Of a stretch of 8,480 bases of DNA, positions 1 to 7,195 are shown piece after piece; position 1 is the first letter of the stretch, and each line of letters opens with the position of its first letter. Source of the stretch: Oscillospiraceae bacterium (GTDB taxonomy: Bacteria; Bacillota; Clostridia; Saccharofermentanales; Saccharofermentanaceae); contig CACXGG010000187.1 in the NCBI GenBank assembly GCA_902767145.1, positions 1 to 8,480 of the forward strand, written 5' to 3'. A program made the translations under genes and the position numbers. Below the pieces are notes generated by a model that saw only the letters and a program-made list of their open reading frames with translations, did not search any database and had not been told where the DNA came from.

Positions 1-2062
1 CCTCAAGGACTCTGACATGAAGGGAAAGATCCAGCTCTACGGAATAGCTGCCATCTTCCTGGTGCTCCTTTATAACTCCCCTGCGGGCCTGGTCTTCTAC
101 TGGACCTGCAACAACATATTCTCCCTGGTGAAGAATATCGTCATGGTGAAGACCGGTACACCTGTCAGGAAGAAAAAGCCGGTTCCCGAGGATAAGGAGG
201 AGACGATTACTTTCCTGTCCTACGGCCTGGCACTCAGTATCTTTACGGGACTTATGATCCCTGCAGATTTCCTTCGAAGATCTGTGGGTGACTTCATAAG
301 CTTTACCGACCCTTCAAATCCCGGAAGGTTCCTTGTAAACTCCCTGAGCCTTGCAGTGGGAACATTTCTTGTGTGGATGGGAGTGATCTTTTTCCTTTCC
401 TCCTCCAAGAAGACAGCCAATATGGTGATCATCTCCCTGTCACTGATCTTTATCCTGGACTACTATGCGTTCTACAGAAACTACGGAAACCTCAATAAGT
501 TCCTGGTCATCGCCTTTGGTGATTTCTATATCCTGAAAGAGGACGTACTCATGAACCTGGCCGTTATCGCCATGGCCGCTATACTTGTGTTCATCCTCTA
601 TAAGAACAGGCCTGTGATCTTCAGGATAGCAGTGATACCTTTCCTTATGGCTGGCATCATAGTTTCAGTATCTGCTGTCATCAGCATCAATTCCACCTTC
701 AGGACATATGATTATATGAACGGCGAAAACGGAACCCCGGAGATCACTCTTTCCAGGGAAGGGAAGAACGTCATCGTCATAATGCTGGACCGCGCCCAGG
801 GCTTCATGTTCAGATATATCATGGAGGAGAAACCGGAGCTTCTTTCCACATATGACGGATTCACATACTATCCCAACACTGTTTCCTTCGGAAGGGTGAC
901 CAATATCGGTGCGCCGCCTCTTTTCGGAGGATATGACTATACTCCCGACAGGATGAACGAAAGATCTGATGAATCCCTTATGGATAAGCATAACGAATCA
1001 CTTCTCGTAATGCCGGTGCTCTTCTCGGAGCGCGATTATGACGTGGTGGTCTGCGATGCTCCCTATGCCAATTACAAGATGATCCCTGATATGTCCATCT
1101 ATGACGGGTACGATGGTATCTCTGCCTACAGGACTGAGGGATTTTTTAATGACCGTGAGGCCGATATAGATGCATCACTGGAGGATACCCTGGAGAGGAA
1201 CCTCTTCTGCTACAGCATGTATCTCGTATCTCCCATGTTCATGAGATCTCCTGTATATGACAGGGGATACTATAATGACCTGAATGCGGAATATACTTCC
1301 GAGAATTTCTTCCAGGTACCCACATCAGTATCTGAGGCCAGGGGAATAAGTGCCGACTTCCTGGATTCCTATTCTGTCCTGGAAGCTCTTCCCGGACTTA
1401 CTTCCGTCACGGACGATGAGACGGGGTCATTCTTTATGATGGACAACAATACTGCCCACTCACCCATGATCCTTTCTGAGCCTGATTATGTACCTGCTGC
1501 TGATGTGGATAATACACTTTACGATTCGCAGAACCGGGACAGATTTACATACGGTGTTTCATGTGAAGTCTCAAATCCTGATACCATGGCGCATTACCAC
1601 GCAAATGTGGCAGCCATCATGGCTCTCGGTGAATGGTTCGACTATATGAGGGAGCAGGGAGTATATGACAACACCAGGATCATCATCGTGGCAGACCACG
1701 GTGCGGAGCTCCACTGCCTGGAAAACGGCACCGGGGATAACTTCAATGCCATCAAGATGAATCCTCTCCTCCTGTACAAGGATTTTGACGCCACGGGCTT
1801 TACCATCTGCGATGATCTTATGACAAATGCAGAAGTTCCTTATCTTGCAACAGACGATCTGCTCGAAGATGCAGTCAATCCCTTCACGGGCAATCCCTTC
1901 ATCTCCATGAGGAACTGTCCTGACGATATGATCTTCTTTAACTCCAACGATTATGACGTGGAGATCAATAACGGGAATACCTTTATGGCAGGTGACTGGT
2001 ACCGTCTCACGGGAGACGATATCCTGGATCTTGGTTCCTGGGAATATCAGGGGACGTGGTGA
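1..2062 (+). CDS. YidC-like/LtaS-like fusion membrane enzyme, copy A (5' end missing)
   Basis: The reading frame is open from the first complete codon at base 2. The residues before the Met at 17 (LKDSD) match copy C from residue 176, so that Met is internal and about 175 codons lie upstream. Bases 2-150 encode the last two YidC helices (NSPAGLVFYW, CNNIFSL). A Lys/Arg/Glu-rich linker follows, then five hydrophobic segments near 206-275, 328-408, 422-475, 540-602 and 618-690. The rest is an alkaline phosphatase-superfamily domain, predicted to be extracellular. Candidate catalytic residues are Asp 788-790 (MLDRAQG), Thr nucleophile 899-901 (RVTNIGAP), His 1457-1459 (NNTAHSP) and Asp-His 1694-1699 (VADHG). 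These correspond to the metal/nucleophile set Glu255, Thr300, Asp475 and His476 of S. aureus LtaS, with His1457 perhaps acting like its His416. Substrate is unknown. Unlike copies B and C, it has Arg-Val rather than Ala-His before the Thr. It ends GTW-TGA, 1 nt before copy B. Confidence 0.93.
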   Translation, partial: LKDSDMKGKIQLYGIAAIFLVLLYNSPAGLVFYWTCNNIFSLVKNIVMVKTGTPVRKKKPVPEDKEETITFLSYGLALSIFTGLMIPADFLRRSVGDFISFTDPSNPGRFLVNSLSLAVGTFLVWMGVIFFLSSSKKTANMVIISLSLIFILDYYAFYRNYGNLNKFLVIAFGDFYILKEDVLMNLAVIAMAAILVFILYKNRPVIFRIAVIPFLMAGIIVSVSAVISINSTFRTYDYMNGENGTPEITLSREGKNVIVIMLDRAQGFMFRYIMEEKPELLSTYDGFTYYPNTVSFGRVTNIGAPPLFGGYDYTPDRMNERSDESLMDKHNESLLVMPVLFSERDYDVVVCDAPYANYKMIPDMSIYDGYDGISAYRTEGFFNDREADIDASLEDTLERNLFCYSMYLVSPMFMRSPVYDRGYYNDLNAEYTSENFFQVPTSVSEARGISADFLDSYSVLEALPGLTSVTDDETGSFFMMDNNTAHSPMILSEPDYVPAADVDNTLYDSQNRDRFTYGVSCEVSNPDTMAHYHANVAAIMALGEWFDYMREQGVYDNTRIIIVADHGAELHCLENGTGDNFNAIKMNPLLLYKDFDATGFTICDDLMTNAEVPYLATDDLLEDAVNPFTGNPFISMRNCPDDMIFFNSNDYDVEINNGNTFMAGDWYRLTGDDILDLGSWEYQGTW
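50..114 (+). repeat. Homogenised YidC TM4/5 segment, copy A
   Basis: These 65 bases encode AIFLVLLYNSPAGLVFYWTCN plus two bases of the next codon. They are identical, silent positions included, to 5195-5259 in copy C. The flanking codons already differ (GGAATAGCT against GGTATCGCA upstream), so the match is a discrete tract. This fits gene conversion or recent exchange between copies, though strong constraint on this membrane hairpin contributes. Confidence 0.8.
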
Positions 2063-2066
2063 TATG
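2049..2066 (+). promoter_or_regulatory. A/B junction: Shine-Dalgarno and start of copy B
   Basis: AGGGGA at 2049-2054 lies nine bases before ATG 2064, and the copy A stop TGA (2060-2062) falls between them. Only base 2063 is intergenic. The arrangement fixes the copy B start and suggests coupled re-initiation by ribosomes finishing copy A. Confidence 0.75.
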
Positions 2067-4628
2067 ATACTCAGTATTCTGTACAATCTGATCATCGGTC
2101 CTCTGCAGCTCCTGTTCGAGTTCATCTTCTCGATCTCATATAAGCTGGTGGGAAATCCCGGGTTATGCATCATCGACCTGAGCCTGATCATGAACCTGCT
2201 GGCACTTCCTCTTTACAGAAGGGCGGATGCTATGCAGAAAGAAGAGAAGGAGAAAGAGGCTTCCCTGGAAAAAGGCATCGCCCATATCAGGGAAACATTT
2301 AAGGGGGACGAGAGGTTCCTTATCCTTCAGACCTACTACAGGCAGAATTCCCACAGTCCCGCCCATGTCCTCAGGGGCTCCATATCACTCTTCCTTCAGA
2401 TACCCTTCTTCATGGCGGCCTACAGGATGCTGTCATCCCTGTCGATCCTTTCCGGTGTGAGCTTTGGCCCGATATCTGATCTGGGAGCTCCCGACGGGCT
2501 TATTGTCATCGGGGCAGTATCTATAAATCTTCTGCCTATACTTATGACGGCTATCAACCTGGTATCCAGCTGCGTATATCTCAAGGGTAGTTCTCTGAAG
2601 GAGAAGATCCAGCTCTTTGCCGTAGCAGGTATCTTCCTGGTGCTCCTTTATAATTCCCCTGCGGGTCTCGTTTTCTACTGGACCTGCAATAATATATTCT
2701 CGCTGCTCAAGAATATCCTTCTTCCGAAAAAGGAAAAGAAGGTTCGTGAGGAAAAGGGCGGAAGCACATCACAGTTTGTTGTATGCTGCATTTATATGGC
2801 TCTTCTTACGGGACTTTTTATCCCCGCCAATATGCTTAGGTCATCACCGGCGGGATTTGCAGATATGCATATCTTTGTGGATCCTTCCGTTTTCCTGGTA
2901 TATTCACTTTCACTGGCTGTCGGTCTTTTTGTACTGTGGTGCGGAGTCTATTACTATCTGTCGGACAGGAAGGGAAGAAGGGTCATGGAATATCTCTTCT
3001 CAGTGCTGGCGGTGGTCTTTACGTTTAACTATTTCCTCCTGGGTGACAGGTATGGGCAGTTTACCAGAAGGCTTCAGTATTCCTATCCCGATATGCACAT
3101 AACTGACTGTCTTGTGGAATCGATAGTCCTTTTCCTGGCTGTATCGGTAGTCATCACTATAGTCATGAAGTCCAACAGGAAGATCATCTTCTATCTCGTG
3201 CTGTCTGCTGCGATCCTGGCTCTTGGTGCCGGACTTTTCTACACAGTGAGCATCAGAAGGCAGATCAGGACCTTCGACTATATGAAGGACGAACAGGACT
3301 ATGCCGAGATAACGCTGAGCAGTACCGGGAAAAATGTGATCATAATAATGGCTGACAGGGCCCAGGGATATCTCCTGCCATATATCTTCAACGATATCGA
3401 CGGGCTTTATGAGAGTTTTGACGGATTTACTTATTATCCAAATACGCTTTCCTTTGGTGCCCATACCAATTTCGGAGCACCGGCGCTTTTCGGAGGATAT
3501 GAATATATGCCTGATGCCATGAACTCCAGAGCGGATGAGACCATTGCCTCAAAACATGACGAAGCTCTTAAGGTGCTCCCCGTGCTCTTCTATGAAGACG
3601 GATATAAGGTCACCTTATGTGATCTCCCATATGCCGGTTATCAGGAGGTTCCGGATCTTTCCATCTTCGATGAATATCCTGAGATGGAAACATATGTAAC
3701 CATCGGAAGTTATAATGAGCTCAAGGAGGAGGAAGTAGCCGAGAATAATACCATCCTTCAGAGGAACATCTTCTGCTATGCTCTCTTCAGGATCATGCCC
3801 ATACCGCTCCACGGCATCTTCTACGACAATGCCCATTATAATTCTCCGGACTATAAGAATGACTGGAACTTTATCCCCAGGTATTTTGTGGATGGATCCG
3901 GAGTGACGGGATATGATACGGAATTTCTTGATTCTTATTCCGCTCTGGATAACCTTCCGGAGATGACGGTAATTACCGATGATGATCCCGGTGCGTTTGT
4001 CGAGCTGCAGAACGCAACGCCTCATGCCACGGCCATCCTTTCGGAGCCGGATTATGTTTCACTGTACCAGGTGGATAACTCCGAATATGATCAGGCGCAT
4101 ATGGACAGGTTTACCGTGGACGGAGTAACTCTTCAGATGGAAGACTACCGCCAGTATTCCAGCTATGAGGTAAATGTCGCATGCTATATCAAGCTGGCTG
4201 AGTGGTTTGACTATCTCCGGGAGCAGGGGGTATATGACAATACAAGGATAATAATCGTGGCAGACCACGGATTTGATTTTGAGATGCTGCCTTCGTGGGC
4301 GGACGGTGAGTTCTCGGCTGAGTATTATAATCCCGTTCTCCTGGTAAAGGATTTTGATGCTTCAGGGTTTACGGAGTCGGATGAGTTCATGACAAATGCT
4401 GATACGCCTACCCTCGCTCTTTCCGGACTTATCGAAGATCCGGTCAATCCCTTTACAGGAAATCCCATAAACAGCGATCCCAAATATGAGGGCGACCTGC
4501 TGGTGCTCACGTCCCATGAGTTCTATATTTCCAGGAACAACGGGACCACCTTTATGCCCGGTCCGTGGTACACTGTCCACGATGATATAAGAGAAATAGA
4601 TAACTGGGAGTATGTAGGAGAATGGTAA
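2064..4628 (+). CDS. YidC-like/LtaS-like fusion membrane enzyme, copy B (854 aa)
   Basis: The start is ATG 2064, one base after the copy A stop, with AGGGGA at 2049-2054 nine bases upstream. It begins MILSILYNLIIGPL, matching copies C and D apart from three N-terminal residues. An in-frame Met at 1953 lies inside copy A and is not homologous. The YidC-like domain spans residues 1-218: amphipathic helix (LLFEFIF), TM1 ending NLLALPLYRRAD, charged hairpin, FLQIPFF in TM2, and NSPAGLVFYW near the end. Asn44 sits where true YidC has its groove Arg, and Asp38 is buried in TM1. A basic linker and about five helices (237-397) follow, then the predicted extracellular catalytic domain. Candidate catalytic residues are Asp431 (MADRAQG), Thr468 (AHTNFGAP), His654 (NATPHAT) and Asp734-His735 (VADHG). 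The family is the sulfatase/LTA synthase superfamily; the donor and acceptor cannot be read from sequence. It has no signal peptide or lipobox. An automated 'membrane insertase' label would miss the C-terminal half. Confidence 0.95.
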   Translation: MILSILYNLIIGPLQLLFEFIFSISYKLVGNPGLCIIDLSLIMNLLALPLYRRADAMQKEEKEKEASLEKGIAHIRETFKGDERFLILQTYYRQNSHSPAHVLRGSISLFLQIPFFMAAYRMLSSLSILSGVSFGPISDLGAPDGLIVIGAVSINLLPILMTAINLVSSCVYLKGSSLKEKIQLFAVAGIFLVLLYNSPAGLVFYWTCNNIFSLLKNILLPKKEKKVREEKGGSTSQFVVCCIYMALLTGLFIPANMLRSSPAGFADMHIFVDPSVFLVYSLSLAVGLFVLWCGVYYYLSDRKGRRVMEYLFSVLAVVFTFNYFLLGDRYGQFTRRLQYSYPDMHITDCLVESIVLFLAVSVVITIVMKSNRKIIFYLVLSAAILALGAGLFYTVSIRRQIRTFDYMKDEQDYAEITLSSTGKNVIIIMADRAQGYLLPYIFNDIDGLYESFDGFTYYPNTLSFGAHTNFGAPALFGGYEYMPDAMNSRADETIASKHDEALKVLPVLFYEDGYKVTLCDLPYAGYQEVPDLSIFDEYPEMETYVTIGSYNELKEEEVAENNTILQRNIFCYALFRIMPIPLHGIFYDNAHYNSPDYKNDWNFIPRYFVDGSGVTGYDTEFLDSYSALDNLPEMTVITDDDPGAFVELQNATPHATAILSEPDYVSLYQVDNSEYDQAHMDRFTVDGVTLQMEDYRQYSSYEVNVACYIKLAEWFDYLREQGVYDNTRIIIVADHGFDFEMLPSWADGEFSAEYYNPVLLVKDFDASGFTESDEFMTNADTPTLALSGLIEDPVNPFTGNPINSDPKYEGDLLVLTSHEFYISRNNGTTFMPGPWYTVHDDIREIDNWEYVGEW
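2628..2692 (+). repeat. Homogenised YidC TM4/5 segment, copy B (partly diverged)
   Basis: This is the equivalent of 50-114. It keeps the shared 23-base core at 2631-2653 and the string encoding FYWTCN, but differs at several silent sites between them (AAT, GGT, CTC, GTT). The first codon is GGT (Gly) instead of GCC (Ala). It is less homogenised than A and C. Confidence 0.75.
4606..4628 (+). promoter_or_regulatory. B/C junction: ATGGTAA stop-start overlap
   Basis: ATG 4622 and TAA 4626 share seven bases. GGGAG (4606-4610) is 11 bases upstream. A second purine run, AGGAGA (4616-4621), abuts the ATG and is probably too close to be the main site. The overlap indicates translational coupling. It also forces the C-terminal Trp codon (TGG) of copy B to contain part of the next start. 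Confidence 0.75.
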
Positions 4629-7195
4629 GAGATATTTTGAGCCTGATATATGAACTGATCATAGGACCTCTGGTCCTCCTGTTCGAGTTCGTCTTTAATG
4701 TTTCATATGATGCGGTGAAGAACCCCGGGATCTGTATCATCATCTTAAGTATCGTCATGAACCTTCTGGCGCTCCCTCTGTACAGAAGAGCGGATGTGAT
4801 GCAGAAGAAGGCCGCCGATAAGATGAAGGAGATACAGCCCTGGCAGGACCGTATCAGAAAGACCTTCAAGGGCGATGAGCGCTTCATGATGCTCCAGGCC
4901 TATAACAGGGAAGTGGGGGTAAAGCCCTCCGATGCCCTGAAGGGATCAGTATCCCTTCTATTGGAGATACCTTTCTTCATCGCCGCCTTCAGGATGATCT
5001 CATCCCTGGCACTCCTCAACGGCAAGTCCTTTGGACCCATCAGGGACCTGGGTGCCCCCGACGGGCTCCTGGTCATCGGATCTCTTGCCATAAACGTTCT
5101 TCCCATCCTGATGACAGCTATCAATCTCGTATCCAGCAGCATCTATCTCAAGGGTTCTGACGTAAAGGGAAAGGTACAGCTCTACGGTATCGCAGCCATC
5201 TTCCTGGTGCTCCTTTATAACTCCCCTGCGGGCCTGGTCTTCTACTGGACCTGCAACAATATATTCTCTCTCATAAAGAACCTGATCCCCTTTGACAAAC
5301 TTCCCAGGCTCCGTCTTAAGGATATTAAGGACGATCCTGTGGAAAAGAAGATCTTCCTTCTTTCGGGAATATATATATCTGTCCTTCTGGGAATGGTGAT
5401 CCCTGCGGCTGTGGTCAAGGCATCCACTGCTGAATTCGTGAATATGTATCACATGATAAATCCCTCATATTATTTCCTCTGGTCCATGGCTCTTTCACTG
5501 GGTGTCTTCGTGCTGTGGTTCGGAGTGTTCTATTCCCTGAGCTCAGGCCTGGGGAAAAAGGTTATGTCCGCCGTCTCTGTGGTACTCGTTATCCTGTTTA
5601 CTACAGACTACTTCCTTTTCGGAAGGGAGTACGGTGTCATGAACGCATCCCTTTACTACCATTACGCTGATATGAACTACAGGATGTTCCTTACGGTGGG
5701 TATCTCAATGGTACTCTTCGTTATCCTTATCGTCCTGGGTATGAAGCGCTATATCTGGAAATACGTTCCCTATATCCTTACTGTTGCCCTTTTGAGCGTC
5801 TTCGTCCTGGGAGTGACAAATGTTGCCAAGATCAACAAGAGATACGGAGAACTTACATATATATCAAACCAGCTGGATTATGCGGAGCTCAAGCTGTCCA
5901 GGACAGGACAGAATGTCGTGGTCATCATGCTGGACAGAGCTCCCGGATTCTTCCTGCCTTACTGCTTCAATGAAAGGCCCGAGCTCGCCGAGAGCTTTGA
6001 CGGCTTCACCTTCTACGAGAATACAGTCTCCTTCGGTGCCCATACGAATATCGCAGCCCCTGCTGTTTTCGGAGGCTATGAATATACACCTTCATCTATG
6101 AATGAAAGGGAGGATGTGCTCCTTGTGGATAAGCACAACGAATCCCTTAAGCTCATGCCTGTCCTCTTCAGCGAGAACGGATATGATGTAACAGTATGTG
6201 ATCCTTCCTACGCAAACTACAAGGAGATCCCGGATCTTTCCATCTATGACGATTATCCGGATATCGATACATATATCACCTACGGAAGATATGATCCCCT
6301 CATGGAGGATGAATATGAGGAGTGCAATAATACCTGGAAGAGGAACTTCTTCTGCTATTCCTTCTTCAGGGTAATGCCGCCCTTCCTTCACGAGCTCTTC
6401 TATGACGGAGGCCACTATAATCTTCCGGACTTCTATAACGACTACAAGTTCACTCCCATCTGCTCCATGAACGGAGACAAGTCCAAGGGATATGTTTCAG
6501 CTACCCTCAGGGGTTATTATGCCATGGATAACCTTACGGAGATGACTACGCTTTCCGATTCCTCCAACGGCGGCTTCGTCATGTTCGTTGCATACGGCGC
6601 CCACGATCCCGCCATCCTCAAGGAGCCTGAATATGAGCCCCAGTTCTATATCGACAATGTGGAATATGATGCCCAGCATCAGGACAGGTTTGAAGGCCTT
6701 GATATAAACGGCTACTGGTCCCTGGGATCCTATCAGATCAATATGGCATCCTATATCATGCTGGGAGACTGGTTCGACTATCTCCGTGAGCAGGGAGTCT
6801 ATGACAATACCAGGATCATAATCGTGGCGGACCATGGATGTGACCTGGGAGTAGTCCCCGGAATGAGAAACGGTGATTTCAATGCGGAGTACTATAATCC
6901 CGTGCTCCTGTATAAGGATTTCGATGCCCACGGTTTTACGGTATCCGATGAGCTTATGACAAATGCGGATACTCCCACACTGGCACTTAACGGCATCATC
7001 GAAGATCCGGTAAATCCCTTTACCGGAAATCCCGTAAGCAATGAGCAGAAGTCCGATCTTCCTCTTCTTATTTCGGATTCCCATTCCTTTGATATCGAAT
7101 ACAATAACGGGACCACCTTTGATCCTGCTGGCTGGTATAACTTCCAGGGAGATGTCCTGGATCTTGAAAGCTGGGAGTATGCCGGAGAATGGTAA
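4622..7195 (+). CDS. YidC-like/LtaS-like fusion membrane enzyme, copy C (857 aa)
   Basis: ATG 4622 overlaps the copy B stop (ATGGTAA), and the N-terminus aligns without gaps to copy D over 17 residues. Domains in order: YidC-like 1-222 (TM1 ending MNLLALPL with Asn47 in place of the groove Arg; charged hairpin about 53-105; TM2 about 108-128; TM3 about 147-170; paired TM4/5 about 184-219), linker, five helices about 245-404, catalytic domain about 430-857. Candidate catalytic residues are Asp438 (MLDRAPG), Thr475 (AHTNIAAP), His661 (AYGAHDP) and Asp737-His738 (VADHG). Arg496 and His505 (MNERED, DKHNESL) are invariant across A-C and could bind phosphate. Two changes are specific to this copy. 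The NNT/NAT lead-in to the His is AYG here. The YidC TM2 Gln is Glu115 (LLLEIPFF), placing an acid in a hydrophobic helix. The C-terminal domain is conserved with A and B (MTNADTP, DPVNPFTGNP, SWEY.GEW), so the copy looks functional. Substrate is unknown. Confidence 0.95.
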   Translation: MVRDILSLIYELIIGPLVLLFEFVFNVSYDAVKNPGICIIILSIVMNLLALPLYRRADVMQKKAADKMKEIQPWQDRIRKTFKGDERFMMLQAYNREVGVKPSDALKGSVSLLLEIPFFIAAFRMISSLALLNGKSFGPIRDLGAPDGLLVIGSLAINVLPILMTAINLVSSSIYLKGSDVKGKVQLYGIAAIFLVLLYNSPAGLVFYWTCNNIFSLIKNLIPFDKLPRLRLKDIKDDPVEKKIFLLSGIYISVLLGMVIPAAVVKASTAEFVNMYHMINPSYYFLWSMALSLGVFVLWFGVFYSLSSGLGKKVMSAVSVVLVILFTTDYFLFGREYGVMNASLYYHYADMNYRMFLTVGISMVLFVILIVLGMKRYIWKYVPYILTVALLSVFVLGVTNVAKINKRYGELTYISNQLDYAELKLSRTGQNVVVIMLDRAPGFFLPYCFNERPELAESFDGFTFYENTVSFGAHTNIAAPAVFGGYEYTPSSMNEREDVLLVDKHNESLKLMPVLFSENGYDVTVCDPSYANYKEIPDLSIYDDYPDIDTYITYGRYDPLMEDEYEECNNTWKRNFFCYSFFRVMPPFLHELFYDGGHYNLPDFYNDYKFTPICSMNGDKSKGYVSATLRGYYAMDNLTEMTTLSDSSNGGFVMFVAYGAHDPAILKEPEYEPQFYIDNVEYDAQHQDRFEGLDINGYWSLGSYQINMASYIMLGDWFDYLREQGVYDNTRIIIVADHGCDLGVVPGMRNGDFNAEYYNPVLLYKDFDAHGFTVSDELMTNADTPTLALNGIIEDPVNPFTGNPVSNEQKSDLPLLISDSHSFDIEYNNGTTFDPAGWYNFQGDVLDLESWEYAGEW
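5195..5259 (+). repeat. Homogenised YidC TM4/5 segment, copy C
   Basis: Identical over 65 bases to 50-114 in copy A. It encodes the end of the YidC-like domain, with the PAGLVFYW signature of the last two helices. The sequence on both sides diverges at silent positions. Confidence 0.8.
7173..7195 (+). promoter_or_regulatory. C/D junction: ATGGTAA stop-start overlap
   Basis: Same design as the B/C junction. GGGAG (7173-7177) is 11 bases before ATG 7189, GGAGA (7184-7188) abuts it, and TAA (7193-7195) lies within the overlap. The string GGAGAATGGTAA is identical at both junctions, so this boundary was probably copied along with the gene. Confidence 0.75.

Noticed and set aside
17..19. ATG at 17 as the start of copy A
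   Set aside because: The frame is open upstream to the window edge, and the preceding LKDSD aligns to the interior of the YidC domain in copies B-D. The gene is cut by the window edge.
1953..2063. Longer version of copy B starting at Met 1953 inside copy A
   Set aside because: Those 37 codons have no counterpart in copies C or D, overlap copy A by 110 bases, and give a non-homologous N-terminus. ATG 2064 has a Shine-Dalgarno sequence and matches the paralogues.
1571..2191. Minus-strand open frames up to about 200 codons (also 3000-3464, 5000-5452, 6497-7084, 6892-7500)
   Set aside because: They lie antisense to well-conserved coding sequence, resemble no family I know, and recur at equivalent places in each copy, as expected of mirror frames.
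2064..4628. Simple annotation as membrane insertase YidC
   Set aside because: The proteins are about three times the length of a Gram-positive YidC, lack the groove Arg, and carry a full sulfatase-superfamily domain that the name ignores.
4663..4677. Perfect inverted repeat AGGACC-TCT-GGTCCT
   Set aside because: The stem is only 6 bp, it encodes conserved residues (IGPLVL) and is not followed by a T-run. The same site in copies B and D is not palindromic, so it is probably chance.
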